Positions 52,538 through 59,988 of a stretch of DNA of 64,000 bases are shown one piece after another (position 1 is the first letter of the stretch; every line of letters starts with the position of its first letter). A program made the translations under genes and the position numbers. The notes under the pieces were generated by a model. It did no database searches. It was not told the origin of the DNA and saw only the letters and a list, made by a program, of their open reading frames with translations. Origin of the DNA: Pseudomonas sp. PDM14 (GTDB lineage: Bacteria; Pseudomonadota; Gammaproteobacteria; Pseudomonadales; Pseudomonadaceae). The stretch covers positions 2,356,001-2,420,000 of the forward strand of contig NZ_JACVAQ010000001.1 in NCBI RefSeq assembly GCF_014851905.1. The letters are read 5' to 3'.

Positions 52538-53224
52538 ATGCCCACTGCCCACCGTTATCTGTTCGGCCTGGCCTTGCTGCTAGGCGCGCTGTACATCGTG
52601 CTGTTGCCGTTCAAGCCCTATCCGCTCGGCTGGTTGCTCAAGCCGCTGCCCATGTTGCTGTTCGCCTGGCTGGCCCTGCGCTCCATACGCGGCGCCGCGG
52701 GTGGCTGGCTGGCGCTGGGGTTCGTGGCGGCGGCACTGGGTGATTTCTTTCTCGACTACGGTGATCGCGACGGCCTGTTCGTGCAGGCGCTGCTGGCGTT
52801 CCTGGTCAACCAGCTGGCCTTCATCGTCGGCTTCGCCCTGTTGGCGCGGAGCCGCTCCTGGCGCCTGCTGTGGAGCCTGCCGGTGATCGGCTATGCCGTG
52901 CTGATGATCAGCTGGATGCTGCCGGGTGCCGGTGCGCTGAAGGTTCCGGTGACCCTGTACTTCGTCTGCCTGCTGGCGATGGCGCTGTGTGCGGTGCGCG
53001 TCGAGCAGCGGCCCGGTCCGTTGTGGCTGGGGGCGCTGCTGTTCGTGATCGCCGATTCGCTGATCGGCGTGAACAAGTTCGTTCAGCCGTTCCCGCATGC
53101 CGTGCTGGTGATCGTCTGCTGCTACTTTAGCGGCCAGTCGCTGATCGCCTGGGGGCTGCTCAGGTTGCGGGGCGAGGCAGCCAGTCCAGCCACCAGTTCG
53201 GCAGCGGTCGGCTCAGCTGGTTGA
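52538..53224 (+). CDS. Lysoplasmalogenase-like (YhhN/TMEM86) membrane protein
   Basis: A 228-residue membrane protein with about eight helices and the YhhN signatures YPLGWLLKPLPMLLFAWLAL (about residues 28-47), GALxxAALGDFFLDYGDRDG (about 66-82) and a C-terminal ADSLIGVNKFVQPFPHA (about 173-189). Animal homologues hydrolyse the vinyl ether of lysoplasmalogens; bacterial substrates are uncertain. The start MPTAHRYLFGLALL at 52538 is preferred to an upstream Met. Its last 65 bp overlap, antisense, the end of mtgA, so the Ala/Ser-rich tail (residues about 207-228) is encoded by DNA that also encodes the mtgA C-terminus. Confidence 0.8.
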   Translation: MPTAHRYLFGLALLLGALYIVLLPFKPYPLGWLLKPLPMLLFAWLALRSIRGAAGGWLALGFVAAALGDFFLDYGDRDGLFVQALLAFLVNQLAFIVGFALLARSRSWRLLWSLPVIGYAVLMISWMLPGAGALKVPVTLYFVCLLAMALCAVRVEQRPGPLWLGALLFVIADSLIGVNKFVQPFPHAVLVIVCCYFSGQSLIAWGLLRLRGEAASPATSSAAVGSAG

Positions 53225-53903
53225 GGTAATGGCTGCCGCCGAGCTGCTGCATCTGCTGGCGGATCCAGCTGGCCCGGCGGCTGACGTGCGGGCCGGGGCG
53301 GCCCGGATTCCACGCACGCGGATTGGGCAGTACGGCCGCCAGCAGGCTGGCCTGCTGGCGTGACAGATAAGGTGCGCCGACGCCGAAGTGATGACGCGCG
53401 GCGGCTTCCGCGCCGAACACACCGTCACCCCATTCCACGCTGTTGAGGTAGATCTCGAGAATCCGCTGCTTGGGCCAGAACACTTCGATCAACCCGGTGA
53501 ACCAGGCTTCCAGCGCCTTGCGTGGCCAGCTGCGGCCGGACCAGAGCAACAGGTTCTTCGCCACCTGCTGGCTCAAGGTGCTGGCGCCACGCAGACTGCC
53601 GCCCTGTTCGTTGTGTGCCAGGGCCTGCTGGATGGCGGGGATATCGAAGCCCCAGTGCTCGGCGAATTTCTGGTCTTCGGCGGCGATCACCGCCACTTTC
53701 AGGTGGTCGGGCAATTCCCTCCACGGGCGCCAGCTGCGCTGCAGGTCGATGGGCTGGCCGTCAACCCATGACTCGACCTTGCGCTCGATCATCAGCGCTG
53801 TTCCCGGTGGATTGATCCAGCGCAGCACCAGCACCAGCAGCGCCGAACCGAGGGCGAACCAGAACAGTAGTTTGAACAGGCGGCGGAGCAGGGTGCGGAG
53901 CAT
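53160..53903 (-). CDS. mtgA: Monofunctional peptidoglycan transglycosylase
   Basis: A 247-residue GT51 enzyme that polymerises lipid II glycan chains. One N-terminal membrane anchor (LLFWFALGSALLVLVLRWIN, about residues 10-29) precedes the catalytic domain: AVIAAEDQKFAEHWGFDIPA (about 75-94, catalytic Glu in EDQ), GASTLSQQVAKNLLL (about 109-123), the second Glu region ILEIYLNSVEWGDGVFGAEA (about 148-167) and AALLAAVLPNPRAWNP. The start at 53903 is favoured over 53936 because the upstream Met overlaps a TATAAT box. It is convergent with, and overlaps by 65 bp, the preceding gene. Confidence 0.95.
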   Translation of the reverse strand: MLRTLLRRLFKLLFWFALGSALLVLVLRWINPPGTALMIERKVESWVDGQPIDLQRSWRPWRELPDHLKVAVIAAEDQKFAEHWGFDIPAIQQALAHNEQGGSLRGASTLSQQVAKNLLLWSGRSWPRKALEAWFTGLIEVFWPKQRILEIYLNSVEWGDGVFGAEAAARHHFGVGAPYLSRQQASLLAAVLPNPRAWNPGRPGPHVSRRASWIRQQMQQLGGSHYLNQLSRPLPNWWLDWLPRPAT

Positions 53904-53934
53904 GGATAGCTTGGCCGAAAGGTTGGAGCGGGCC

Positions 53935-53940
53935 ATTATA
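53935..53940 (-). promoter_or_regulatory. Candidate -10 box for mtgA
   Basis: On the minus strand GCTGGCTATAATGG contains TATAAT with an extended TGG-type element, 32 bp before the preferred mtgA ATG. It lies in the 70-bp gap to the divergent DUF423 gene. Transcription from it would exclude the longer mtgA start. Confidence 0.55.
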
Positions 53941-53972
53941 GCCAGCGCTTATGGTCTGTTCGGGAGTGAATC

Positions 53973-54344
53973 ATGCTTCGAGTGTTTCTGTCGCTGGCGG
54001 CTTTCGCCGGTTTCACCGGGGTGGCGCTTGGCGCTTTCGCCGCGCACGGGCTCAAGGGACGCCTGAGCCCGGAGTACCTGACGGTGTTCCAGACAGGCGT
54101 GCATTACCAACTGGTGCACGCGCTGGCGCTGTTCGGCGTGGCGCTGCTCAGCCTGCACCTGCCCAGCCGCCTGCTCACGGGCGCGGGTTGCGCCTTCGCC
54201 CTGGGCATCCTGCTGTTCTCCGGCAGCCTGTATACCCTGACCCTCAGCGGCATCGGCAAGCTCGGCATCATCACCCCGTTCGGTGGCGTGGCGTTTCTCG
54301 CCGGCTGGCTGTGCCTGGGCCTGGCCGCCTGGCGCGCCGCCTGA
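53973..54344 (+). CDS. DUF423 family membrane protein
   Basis: A 123-residue membrane protein of the DUF423 (YgdD) family, with four predicted helices. It starts [20 protein letters not shown] and continues [20 protein letters not shown] then [19 protein letters not shown] (about residues 21-60), the family signature with a conserved His-rich GxHYQxxHAL. The function of the family is unknown. It stands alone, divergent from mtgA; thiS has its own promoter downstream. Confidence 0.87.
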   Translation: MLRVFLSLAAFAGFTGVALGAFAAHGLKGRLSPEYLTVFQTGVHYQLVHALALFGVALLSLHLPSRLLTGAGCAFALGILLFSGSLYTLTLSGIGKLGIITPFGGVAFLAGWLCLGLAAWRAA

Positions 54345-54406
54345 CCTGGGGCAAGTCAGCGGCTGAACGCGCTAGCTATCATGGGGATGAATGGCGGCCT
54401 TTTACC

Positions 54407-54435
54407 TTGGTCGCCGCGGGTGATCGGGCTAGAAT
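54407..54435 (+). promoter_or_regulatory. Candidate promoter of thiS-thiG
   Basis: TTGGTC (54407-54412), 17-bp spacer and TAGAAT (54430-54435) lie 31 bp upstream of the thiS ATG. The leader is too short for a TPP riboswitch and no thi-box motif is present, so regulation by thiamine is not visible here. Confidence 0.6.
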
Positions 54436-54466
54436 GCCGACCCTTTTATGTTCTGACTGCCCAGCC

Positions 54467-54667
54467 ATGCATATCCAGTTGAACGGCGAACCCTGCGAAC
54501 TGCCCGACGGCACGACCGTCGCGGACCTGCTCGAGCGCTTGCAGTTGACCGGGCGGCGCGTGGCGGTCGAACGCAATCTGGACATCGTGCCGCGCAGCCA
54601 GCATGGCGCGACCGTCCTGCATGACGGCGACCAGCTGGAAGTCGTCCACGCCATCGGCGGCGGCTAG
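54467..54667 (+). CDS. thiS: Sulfur carrier protein ThiS
   Basis: A 66-residue ubiquitin-like sulfur carrier for thiazole synthesis. It starts [20 protein letters not shown] and ends in the required Gly-Gly (AIGGG), where the thiocarboxylate is formed. Residues [20 protein letters not shown] are family typical. thiG follows 20 bp downstream; the ThiF-like activating enzyme and other thi genes are not in this window. Confidence 0.95.
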   Translation: MHIQLNGEPCELPDGTTVADLLERLQLTGRRVAVERNLDIVPRSQHGATVLHDGDQLEVVHAIGGG

Positions 54668-54687
54668 ACCGCCCGCGAGGAGTTGCC

Positions 54688-55479
54688 ATGAGCGCCATCA
54701 TCGACAAGCCATTCACCCTGGCTGGCCGCACCTATGCGTCGCGCCTGCTGGTCGGCACCGGCAAGTACAAGGATCTCGAGGAAACCCGCCAGGCCATCGA
54801 GGCCTCGGGAGCCGAGATCGTCACCGTCGCGGTGCGCCGTACCAATATCGGCCAGAACCCTGGCGAGCCGAACCTGCTCGACGTAATCTCGCCCGAGCGC
54901 TACACCATCCTGCCGAACACCGCCGGCTGCTACGACGCCGACGAGGCCGTGCGCACCTGCCGGCTCGCGCGTGAGCTGCTCGACGGCCACAACCTGGTCA
55001 AGCTGGAAGTGCTGGCCGACCAGAAGACCCTGTTCCCCAACGTCATTGAAACCATCAAGGCCGCCGAAGTGCTGGTCAAGGACGGTTTCGACGTGATGGT
55101 CTACACCAGCGACGACCCGATCATCGCCCGTCAATTGGCGGCGATGGGCTGCATCGCGGTGATGCCGCTGGCCGGCCTGATCGGCACCGGGCTGGGCATC
55201 TGCAACCCTTACAACCTGCGCATCATCCTCGAAGAAGCCACCGTGCCGGTGTTGGTCGATGCCGGCGTGGGCACTGCGTCCGATGCCACCATTGCCATGG
55301 AGCTGGGCTGCGAGGCGGTGCTGATGAACAGCGCCATCGCCCACGCGCAGAATCCGGTGCTGATGGGCGAGGCGATGAAGCACGCGATCATCGCCGGGCG
55401 CATGGCCTACCTCGCCGGGCGCATGCCGAAGAAGCTCTATGCCAGCGCGTCGTCGCCGCTGGATGGCCTGATCAAGTAA
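54688..55479 (+). CDS. thiG: Thiazole synthase ThiG
   Basis: A 263-residue TIM-barrel enzyme forming the thiazole phosphate of thiamine from deoxyxylulose-phosphate, dehydroglycine and ThiS thiocarboxylate. The Schiff-base lysine lies in [17 protein letters not shown] (about residues 102-118), phosphate-binding loops are in [20 protein letters not shown] (about 190-209) and [20 protein letters not shown] (about 210-229). Start and length fit the family. The TAA stop coincides with the beginning of diverged repeat copy E, which separates it from trmB. Confidence 0.97.
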   Translation: MSAIIDKPFTLAGRTYASRLLVGTGKYKDLEETRQAIEASGAEIVTVAVRRTNIGQNPGEPNLLDVISPERYTILPNTAGCYDADEAVRTCRLARELLDGHNLVKLEVLADQKTLFPNVIETIKAAEVLVKDGFDVMVYTSDDPIIARQLAAMGCIAVMPLAGLIGTGLGICNPYNLRIILEEATVPVLVDAGVGTASDATIAMELGCEAVLMNSAIAHAQNPVLMGEAMKHAIIAGRMAYLAGRMPKKLYASASSPLDGLIK

Positions 55480-55610
55480 GCGCCTGTTGATGGTCCGCTG
55501 CACGTTGGCCGGGCGTCGTTGAGCGCCGCCCGGAGTACTCATTGGCAAAACCGTTCCCTTGCTTGCTTCTGCCTGGCCTGGCTCTAGCTCGCGAACCCTA
55601 GACAGGCTCT
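55479..55610 (+). repeat. Diverged copy (E) of the covarying intergenic repeat
   Basis: Aligns end to end with copy A: AGCGCCTGT at the left, a GCTGCACGTTGGCC segment, a degenerate core (GGAGTACTCATTGGCAAAA), CCTTGCTTGCTTCTGCCTGG and a right part GGCTCTAGCTCGCGA that is identical to copy A, ending ACAGGCTCT, nearly complementary to the left end. It starts at the last A of the thiG TAA and ends 11 bp before the trmB ATG. Confidence 0.7.
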
Positions 55611-55621
55611 ACGAGAACCTC

Positions 55622-56341
55622 ATGAGCGAAGACAATCAGCCGGCAGAAGAAGGCGCTACCGAGCGCCACCTGCGCGGCATCAAAAGTTTCGTCATGCGCT
55701 CCGGGCGCATGACCGAAGGCCAGCAGCGCGGCCTCGACAACGGCTGGCCGAAATTTGGTCTGCAGCTGGAGGATGGCCCGCGTGATTTCGACCAGGTATT
55801 CGGTCGCAGCGCGCCGCGTACCTTCGAGATCGGCTTCGGCATGGGCCACTCCACGCTGGAGATGGCTGCCGCCGCGCCGGAGCAGGATTTCATCGGCGTC
55901 GAGGTGCACAAGCCGGGTGTCGGTGCTCTGCTCAACGGCCTGCTCACGCAGAACCTGAGCAACGTGCGCGTCTACAGCTGTGACGCCCTGGAAGTGCTGC
56001 GCGATTGCGTGGCCGATGCCAGCCTCGACCGTCTGCTACTGTTCTTTCCAGATCCCTGGCACAAGGCCCGTCACCACAAGCGGCGCATCGTCCAGCCGGC
56101 GTTCGCCGAGCTGGTGCGGCAGAAGCTCAAGGTGGGTGGCGTGCTGCACATGGCCACGGACTGGGAACCCTACGCCGAGTACATGCTCGAGGTCATGAGC
56201 GTTGCGCCGGGCTACCGCAATGTCGCTGTCGCTGGCGACTACGTGGAACGTCCGCAGGAACGCCCGGTGACCAAGTTCGAGCGGCGTGGCGAGCGTCTCG
56301 GTCACGGGGTCTGGGACCTCAAGTTCGAACGCTGCGAATAA
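55622..56341 (+). CDS. trmB: tRNA (guanine-N7)-methyltransferase
   Basis: A 239-residue enzyme methylating G46 of tRNA. The SAM site is [20 protein letters not shown] (about residues 60-79), followed by [17 protein letters not shown] (about 86-102) and the catalytic/family motif [20 protein letters not shown] (about 139-158). The C-terminal [20 protein letters not shown] is diagnostic. The start [11 protein letters not shown] at 55622 is chosen because the upstream open frame runs through repeat copy E. thiG precedes it, as in P. aeruginosa. Confidence 0.97.
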   Translation: MSEDNQPAEEGATERHLRGIKSFVMRSGRMTEGQQRGLDNGWPKFGLQLEDGPRDFDQVFGRSAPRTFEIGFGMGHSTLEMAAAAPEQDFIGVEVHKPGVGALLNGLLTQNLSNVRVYSCDALEVLRDCVADASLDRLLLFFPDPWHKARHHKRRIVQPAFAELVRQKLKVGGVLHMATDWEPYAEYMLEVMSVAPGYRNVAVAGDYVERPQERPVTKFERRGERLGHGVWDLKFERCE

Positions 56342-56493
56342 TGCAAAACACCCCGTGGATGGGGTGAAAAATGACCGGGACCACCCGGCGCCAGGATGGC
56401 TTTGACCTCCCCCGATGGCTATCTGCAAGTGCCGCCCCCCTGGGCTGTATAAAAAGAACAGCAGCGCGTCGTCAGCGCTGCGAGGAGAACGCT

Positions 56494-57837
56494 GTGTTGA
56501 GAACCATTGCAATCATGCTGTTGGCAGCGGTCGCTCTGCCTGCCTACGCACGGGTCGATGCCGCCCAGGCTGCACGCCTCGGGCAAGACCTGATGCCGCT
56601 CGGCGGTGAGCGCGCGGGCAATGCCGCGGGCACCATTCCGTCGTGGGAGGGCGGCCTGTCGACCCCGCCGGCCAATTACCAGCCGGGCATGCACCACCCT
56701 GATCCGTATGCCACCGATGCCCAGCTCTATCGCGTCGACCAGAGCAATGCGGCGCAGTACAAGGCCATGCTGGCGCCGGGCTTCCAGAAATTGCTGGAAC
56801 AGCACCCGGACTACTACCTGCGCGTCTACCCGACTCGCCGCAGCGCAGCCGCGCCGCAGCGCATCTACGATGCCACCCGCTACAACGTCAGCAATGCCTC
56901 GCTGATCTCCGGCGGTAACGGCGTGGAAGGCACCGCGGCAGGAATTCCGTTCCCGATCCCGCAGAGCGGCACCGAGGCGATCTGGAACCACATCATGCGT
57001 TACCGCGGCGAGCAGATCCGCATGATCACCAACCAGGCGGCGGTGCTCAACAGCGGTAGCTATGTGCTGCTCAAGCGCGAGCGCGACGTCCTGTTCATCT
57101 ACGGTCGCGAAGGCATGACCCCCGGCGAGCTGGACAACACCCTGTTCTTCTACAAGTACCAGGTGACTGCGCCGAGCAAGCTGGCCGGTTCCTCGCTGGT
57201 GGTGCAGGAAACCCTCGACCAGGTCCTGGCGATCCGCAAGGCCTGGCGTTTCAGCCGTGGCGAGCGTCGCGTGCGGCGCCTGCCGATGCTGGCGTACGAA
57301 GCGCTGCAGCCGGACACCAACGGCATGGCCACCGCCGACGTGGTCGACGCCTACAACGGCGCACCGGACCGCTACGAGTGGGACCTCAAGGGCAAGCAGG
57401 AAATGCTCATGCCCTACAACAGCTACGCCGTGCACCAGAAGGGCGTGCCGTACGACCAGATCCTCAAGGCCAAGAGCGTCAACCCCGAGCTGCTGCGCTA
57501 TGAGCTGCACCGTGTGTGGGTGGTCGAGGCCAGCTTGCGCAAGGGTTTCAGCCATCCGTATGCCAAGCGTCGCTTCTACCTCGACGAGGACAGCTGGCAG
57601 ATCCTCGCCGTCGACCTGTACGACAAGAACGGCGACCTGATCAGTCTGCAGGAAGCGCACCCGATCAGCTACTACGACGTGCCGATGTTCGGCAGCACCC
57701 TGGAGACCATCTACGACTTCAAGGGCAGCCGTTACTTCGTCGACGGCCTCGACAACAACGAGCCGATGTACGACTTCAACGTCAAGCTGAACAAGGGCGA
57801 CTTCACTGCCGCCGCCCTGCGCCGCGAAGGCATCTAA
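56494..57837 (+). CDS. DUF1329 domain-containing exported protein
   Basis: A 447-residue protein with a signal peptide (LRTIAIMLLAAVALPAYARV, cleavage near residue 19) and the DUF1329 fold, related to LolB/LolA-like outer-membrane lipid-binding proteins. Landmarks are GNAAGTIPSWEGGL (about 43-56), AAGIPFPIPQSGTEAIWNHI (about 148-167), GERRVRRLPMLAYE and LVWEASLRKGFSHPYAKRRF-like region at about 340-360. The start is a GTG at 56494 with a GAGGAG Shine-Dalgarno; a TATAAA box lies near 56448. Family members often sit near lipid or sterol export genes. Its stop shares bases with repeat copy D. Confidence 0.82.
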   Translation: MLRTIAIMLLAAVALPAYARVDAAQAARLGQDLMPLGGERAGNAAGTIPSWEGGLSTPPANYQPGMHHPDPYATDAQLYRVDQSNAAQYKAMLAPGFQKLLEQHPDYYLRVYPTRRSAAAPQRIYDATRYNVSNASLISGGNGVEGTAAGIPFPIPQSGTEAIWNHIMRYRGEQIRMITNQAAVLNSGSYVLLKRERDVLFIYGREGMTPGELDNTLFFYKYQVTAPSKLAGSSLVVQETLDQVLAIRKAWRFSRGERRVRRLPMLAYEALQPDTNGMATADVVDAYNGAPDRYEWDLKGKQEMLMPYNSYAVHQKGVPYDQILKAKSVNPELLRYELHRVWVVEASLRKGFSHPYAKRRFYLDEDSWQILAVDLYDKNGDLISLQEAHPISYYDVPMFGSTLETIYDFKGSRYFVDGLDNNEPMYDFNVKLNKGDFTAAALRREGI

Positions 57838-57993
57838 GGAAGCTCTGAAAAAGGTAGCGAGCGATGGTTAGGCAAGGCGAAATCAGCCGAAGAAGCGCAG
57901 TTTACGAGCTGTAAATGAGCATTTTGAGACGCCGCGTCCCGGGCTGATTTCAACGCTGCATAACCGAGCGCAGTAGTTTTTCAGGGGTTCCTT
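57836..57993 (-). repeat. Covarying intergenic repeat, copy D (158 bp)
   Basis: Inverted relative to copies A and B. Ends are AAGGAAGCTCTGAAAAA and, on the other strand, AAGGAACCCCTGAAAAA (15 of 17 match). The inner stem GAAATCAGCC (57879-57888) with GGCTGATTTC (57942-57951) is a perfect 10 bp but unrelated in sequence to those of A and B. The core, on the minus strand, is AATGCTCATTTACAGCTCGT AAACTGCGCTTC as in B. An extra 14-16 bp (CGGGACGCGGCGTC) explains the greater length. It begins within the TAA of the DUF1329 gene. Confidence 0.88.
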
Positions 57994-58007
57994 AAGCTTC
58001 CGCGCAA

Positions 58008-58035
58008 GAAAAAGCCCGCATCTGCGGGCTTTTTC
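58008..58035. terminator. Bidirectional terminator between DUF1329 and glycine-zipper genes
   Basis: GAAAAAGCCCGCA, loop TC, TGCGGGCTTTTTC is symmetric with A and T tracts. It lies 15 bp after repeat copy D and 10 bp before the convergent stop at 58045, serving both strands. Confidence 0.9.
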
Positions 58036-58044
58036 GTTTCTGCC

Positions 58045-58500
58045 TCAATCGTCGTGGTGATGACGCTTGTGCTTGCGATGCTTCTTGCCGTGGTGATGGC
58101 GGTCGTCATGGCGCTGGCGGCGGCCTTCATGGCGATCATCGTCGTCATCGGCGCCGAAGCTGTTGCCCAGCGCGCCGCCGGCACCACCGCCGACTGCCGC
58201 GCCAATCAGGCCGCCGGTATCACCACCGAGCTTCTGCCCGACCACATTGCCGCCCGCCGCGCCCAGGCCACCGCCCACGGCGGCCTGCGCCCGGCTGCGC
58301 TTGTCCGCGCCCACCGCACTGCCGGCGGCGCCGCCGAGGCCGGCACCGATCGCTGCGCCCGTGTCGCCGCCAACCTGCTGGCCAACCACCGAGCCGAGCA
58401 CGCCGCCCAGTGCACCACCGACCCCGGCTTCGGTGTTGCCGGCCCATGCCGCGCCGCTGGCGAGACCCAGGCTGAGCAGGAGCAAGGAGGAATACTTCAT
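58045..58500 (-). CDS. Glycine-zipper exported protein with His-rich tail
   Basis: A 151-residue protein with a signal peptide (YSSLLLLSLGLASGAAWAGN, cleavage near residue 20). The middle (residues about 24-118) is a run of glycine-zipper repeats such as GGALGGVLGSVVGQQVGG, GAAIGAGLGGAAGSAVG and GGLIGAAVGGGAGGALGNS, typical of outer-membrane-associated YMGG/Rick17kDa proteins. The final 35 residues are extremely His/Arg/Lys/Asp rich (DDDDDRHEGRRQRHDDRHHH then GKKHRKHKRHHHDD), suggesting metal binding. Read as a stress or metal-linked envelope protein, this is inference only. Confidence 0.85.
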   Translation of the reverse strand: MKYSSLLLLSLGLASGAAWAGNTEAGVGGALGGVLGSVVGQQVGGDTGAAIGAGLGGAAGSAVGADKRSRAQAAVGGGLGAAGGNVVGQKLGGDTGGLIGAAVGGGAGGALGNSFGADDDDDRHEGRRQRHDDRHHHGKKHRKHKRHHHDD

Positions 58501-58650
58501 GGTTCAAACCTCTGCAGAGTGACGAGGGCATCCTGCCAGCGCAGACGCGTCAGGCAAGCGCGGCGGGTCACGCGCGCGAGGTACTTCACGGGGTGGGCAA
58601 ATATAGCCGGAGGCAGCGAACTGCCGGGCCTGGTGGTGGTCGGCGTGGCG

Positions 58651-59313
58651 TTACAGGCCGTCGATCAGGCGCCGGTAGTCGTCCACGGCGGCGAACTCTT
58701 CGGTGTCCTTGAGCGGTTTGCAGCTGTCCGGCTGGCACACGCCGAGCAGGTGGGCGACACCAAAATCGCGGGCGCTGCGCAGGATCGGCAGGCTGTCGTC
58801 GATAAACAGGCTGCGCGCCGGGTCGAAAGGGAAATCCTGCTGCAGGGCGAACCAGAACTGCTGGTTCTCCTTGGGGAAGCCATAGTCGTGGGAGCTGATC
58901 AGGCGGTCGAAATAGGGCGCCAGTTCGATGCGCTCCAGCTTCAGCGACAGCGAGTCGCGGTGCGCGTTGGTGATCAGCACCACGCGCTTGCGGGCACGCT
59001 GCAGGGCGGCGAGGAAAGTGTCGGCATCCGGGCGCAGGGCGATCAGGTGGGCCACTTCGCGCTTGAGCTCGCGCACCGAGAGTCTCAGTTCGCGGCTCCA
59101 GAAGTCCGTGCAGTACCAGGGCAGGGTGCCGGCATGTTCGCGGAACAGCGGCAGCAGCTCGGCCTCGGCGGCCTCACGGCTCACGCCGTGCAGTTCGGCG
59201 TAGCGCTGCGGCAGGTGTTCGAGCCAGAAGTGGTTGTCGAAGTGCAGGTCGAGCAGGGTGCCGTCCATGTCCAGCAGCACGGTGTCGATCTCGGTCCAGG
59301 GCAGCAGTGGCAT
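58651..59313 (-). CDS. yrfG: HAD-family nucleotidase (YrfG-like)
   Basis: A 220-residue HAD phosphatase. Motif I is TVLLDMDGTLLDLHFDNHFW (about residues 10-29), motif II is VVLITNAHRDSLSLKLER (Thr near 115), motif III/IV is PKENQQFWFALQ and SLFIDDSLPILRSARDFG (about 160-177). E. coli YrfG is a purine 5'-nucleotidase (GMP/IMP) and its gene is next to nudE there too. Met at 59313 (MPLLPWTEID) is preferred to the one five codons upstream. It is divergent from nudE. Confidence 0.88.
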   Translation of the reverse strand: MPLLPWTEIDTVLLDMDGTLLDLHFDNHFWLEHLPQRYAELHGVSREAAEAELLPLFREHAGTLPWYCTDFWSRELRLSVRELKREVAHLIALRPDADTFLAALQRARKRVVLITNAHRDSLSLKLERIELAPYFDRLISSHDYGFPKENQQFWFALQQDFPFDPARSLFIDDSLPILRSARDFGVAHLLGVCQPDSCKPLKDTEEFAAVDDYRRLIDGL

Positions 59314-59421
59314 GGCGGGTTCTGGCATGAAAAAGGTGAAGGGATGTGTACGGCGGCAATCTGCAACGGAACAATCACGGCCGCCGGGGTATGATACTCG
59401 TTCGTTTCAAGGAGTGATCCC

Positions 59422-59988
59422 ATGCGTGAGAAACCCGTCGTGCTGGCCCGCGAGATCGTCGCCAGCAGCCGCCTGTTTCGCGTCGAAGAGCTGCAGTTGC
59501 GCTTCGCCAATGGCGTCGAGCGCACCTACGAGCGGCTGGTCGGCAAGGGCGCGGGCTATGGCGCAGTGATGATCGTGGCGCTGCTCGACGACGAGCACGC
59601 GGTGCTGGTCGAGGAGTACTGCGGCGGTACCGACGCCTACGAGCTGTCTCTGCCCAAGGGCCTGATCGAACCTGGCGAGGATGTGCTCGATGCCGCCAAC
59701 CGCGAGCTCAAGGAAGAGGCCGGTTTTGGCGCCCGCCAGCTGGAGTTGATCGCCGAGCTGAGCCTGTCGCCTGGCTACATGAGCCAGAAGATCCAGGTGG
59801 TACTGGCCCGCGATCTGTACGAGGAGCGCCTGCCGGGCGACGAGCCCGAGCCGATGCGCGTCGACCAGGTCAGCCTGCGTGAGCTGACCAGCCTGGCCCA
59901 GCATCCGCAGTTCACTGAAGGCCGCGCCCTGGCAGCGCTGTACCTGGCGCGCGACATCCTCAGCCAGCGTGGAGAGTTTCGCCTGTGA
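59422..59988 (+). CDS. nudE: ADP compounds hydrolase NudE
   Basis: A 188-residue Nudix hydrolase acting on ADP-ribose, NADH and related adenine dinucleotides. The Nudix box is G-LIEPGE-DVLDAANRELKEEAGF (about residues 78-101), matching GX5EX7REUXEEXGU. The C-terminus includes EPEPMRVDQVSLRELTSLAQ. A TATGAT -10 lies 27 bp upstream and a GGAG ribosome site precedes the ATG. It overlaps cysQ by four bases, so the two are coupled. Confidence 0.93.
   Translation: MREKPVVLAREIVASSRLFRVEELQLRFANGVERTYERLVGKGAGYGAVMIVALLDDEHAVLVEEYCGGTDAYELSLPKGLIEPGEDVLDAANRELKEEAGFGARQLELIAELSLSPGYMSQKIQVVLARDLYEERLPGDEPEPMRVDQVSLRELTSLAQHPQFTEGRALAALYLARDILSQRGEFRL

Noticed and set aside
54345..54466. TPP riboswitch upstream of thiS
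   Set aside because: No thi-box sequence, and the distance from the likely start site to the ATG is too short.
56349..56366. Hairpin CACCCC-GTGGAT-GGGGTG as terminator of trmB
   Set aside because: On the plus strand it is followed by A, not T; the T tract is on the minus strand where no gene needs it.
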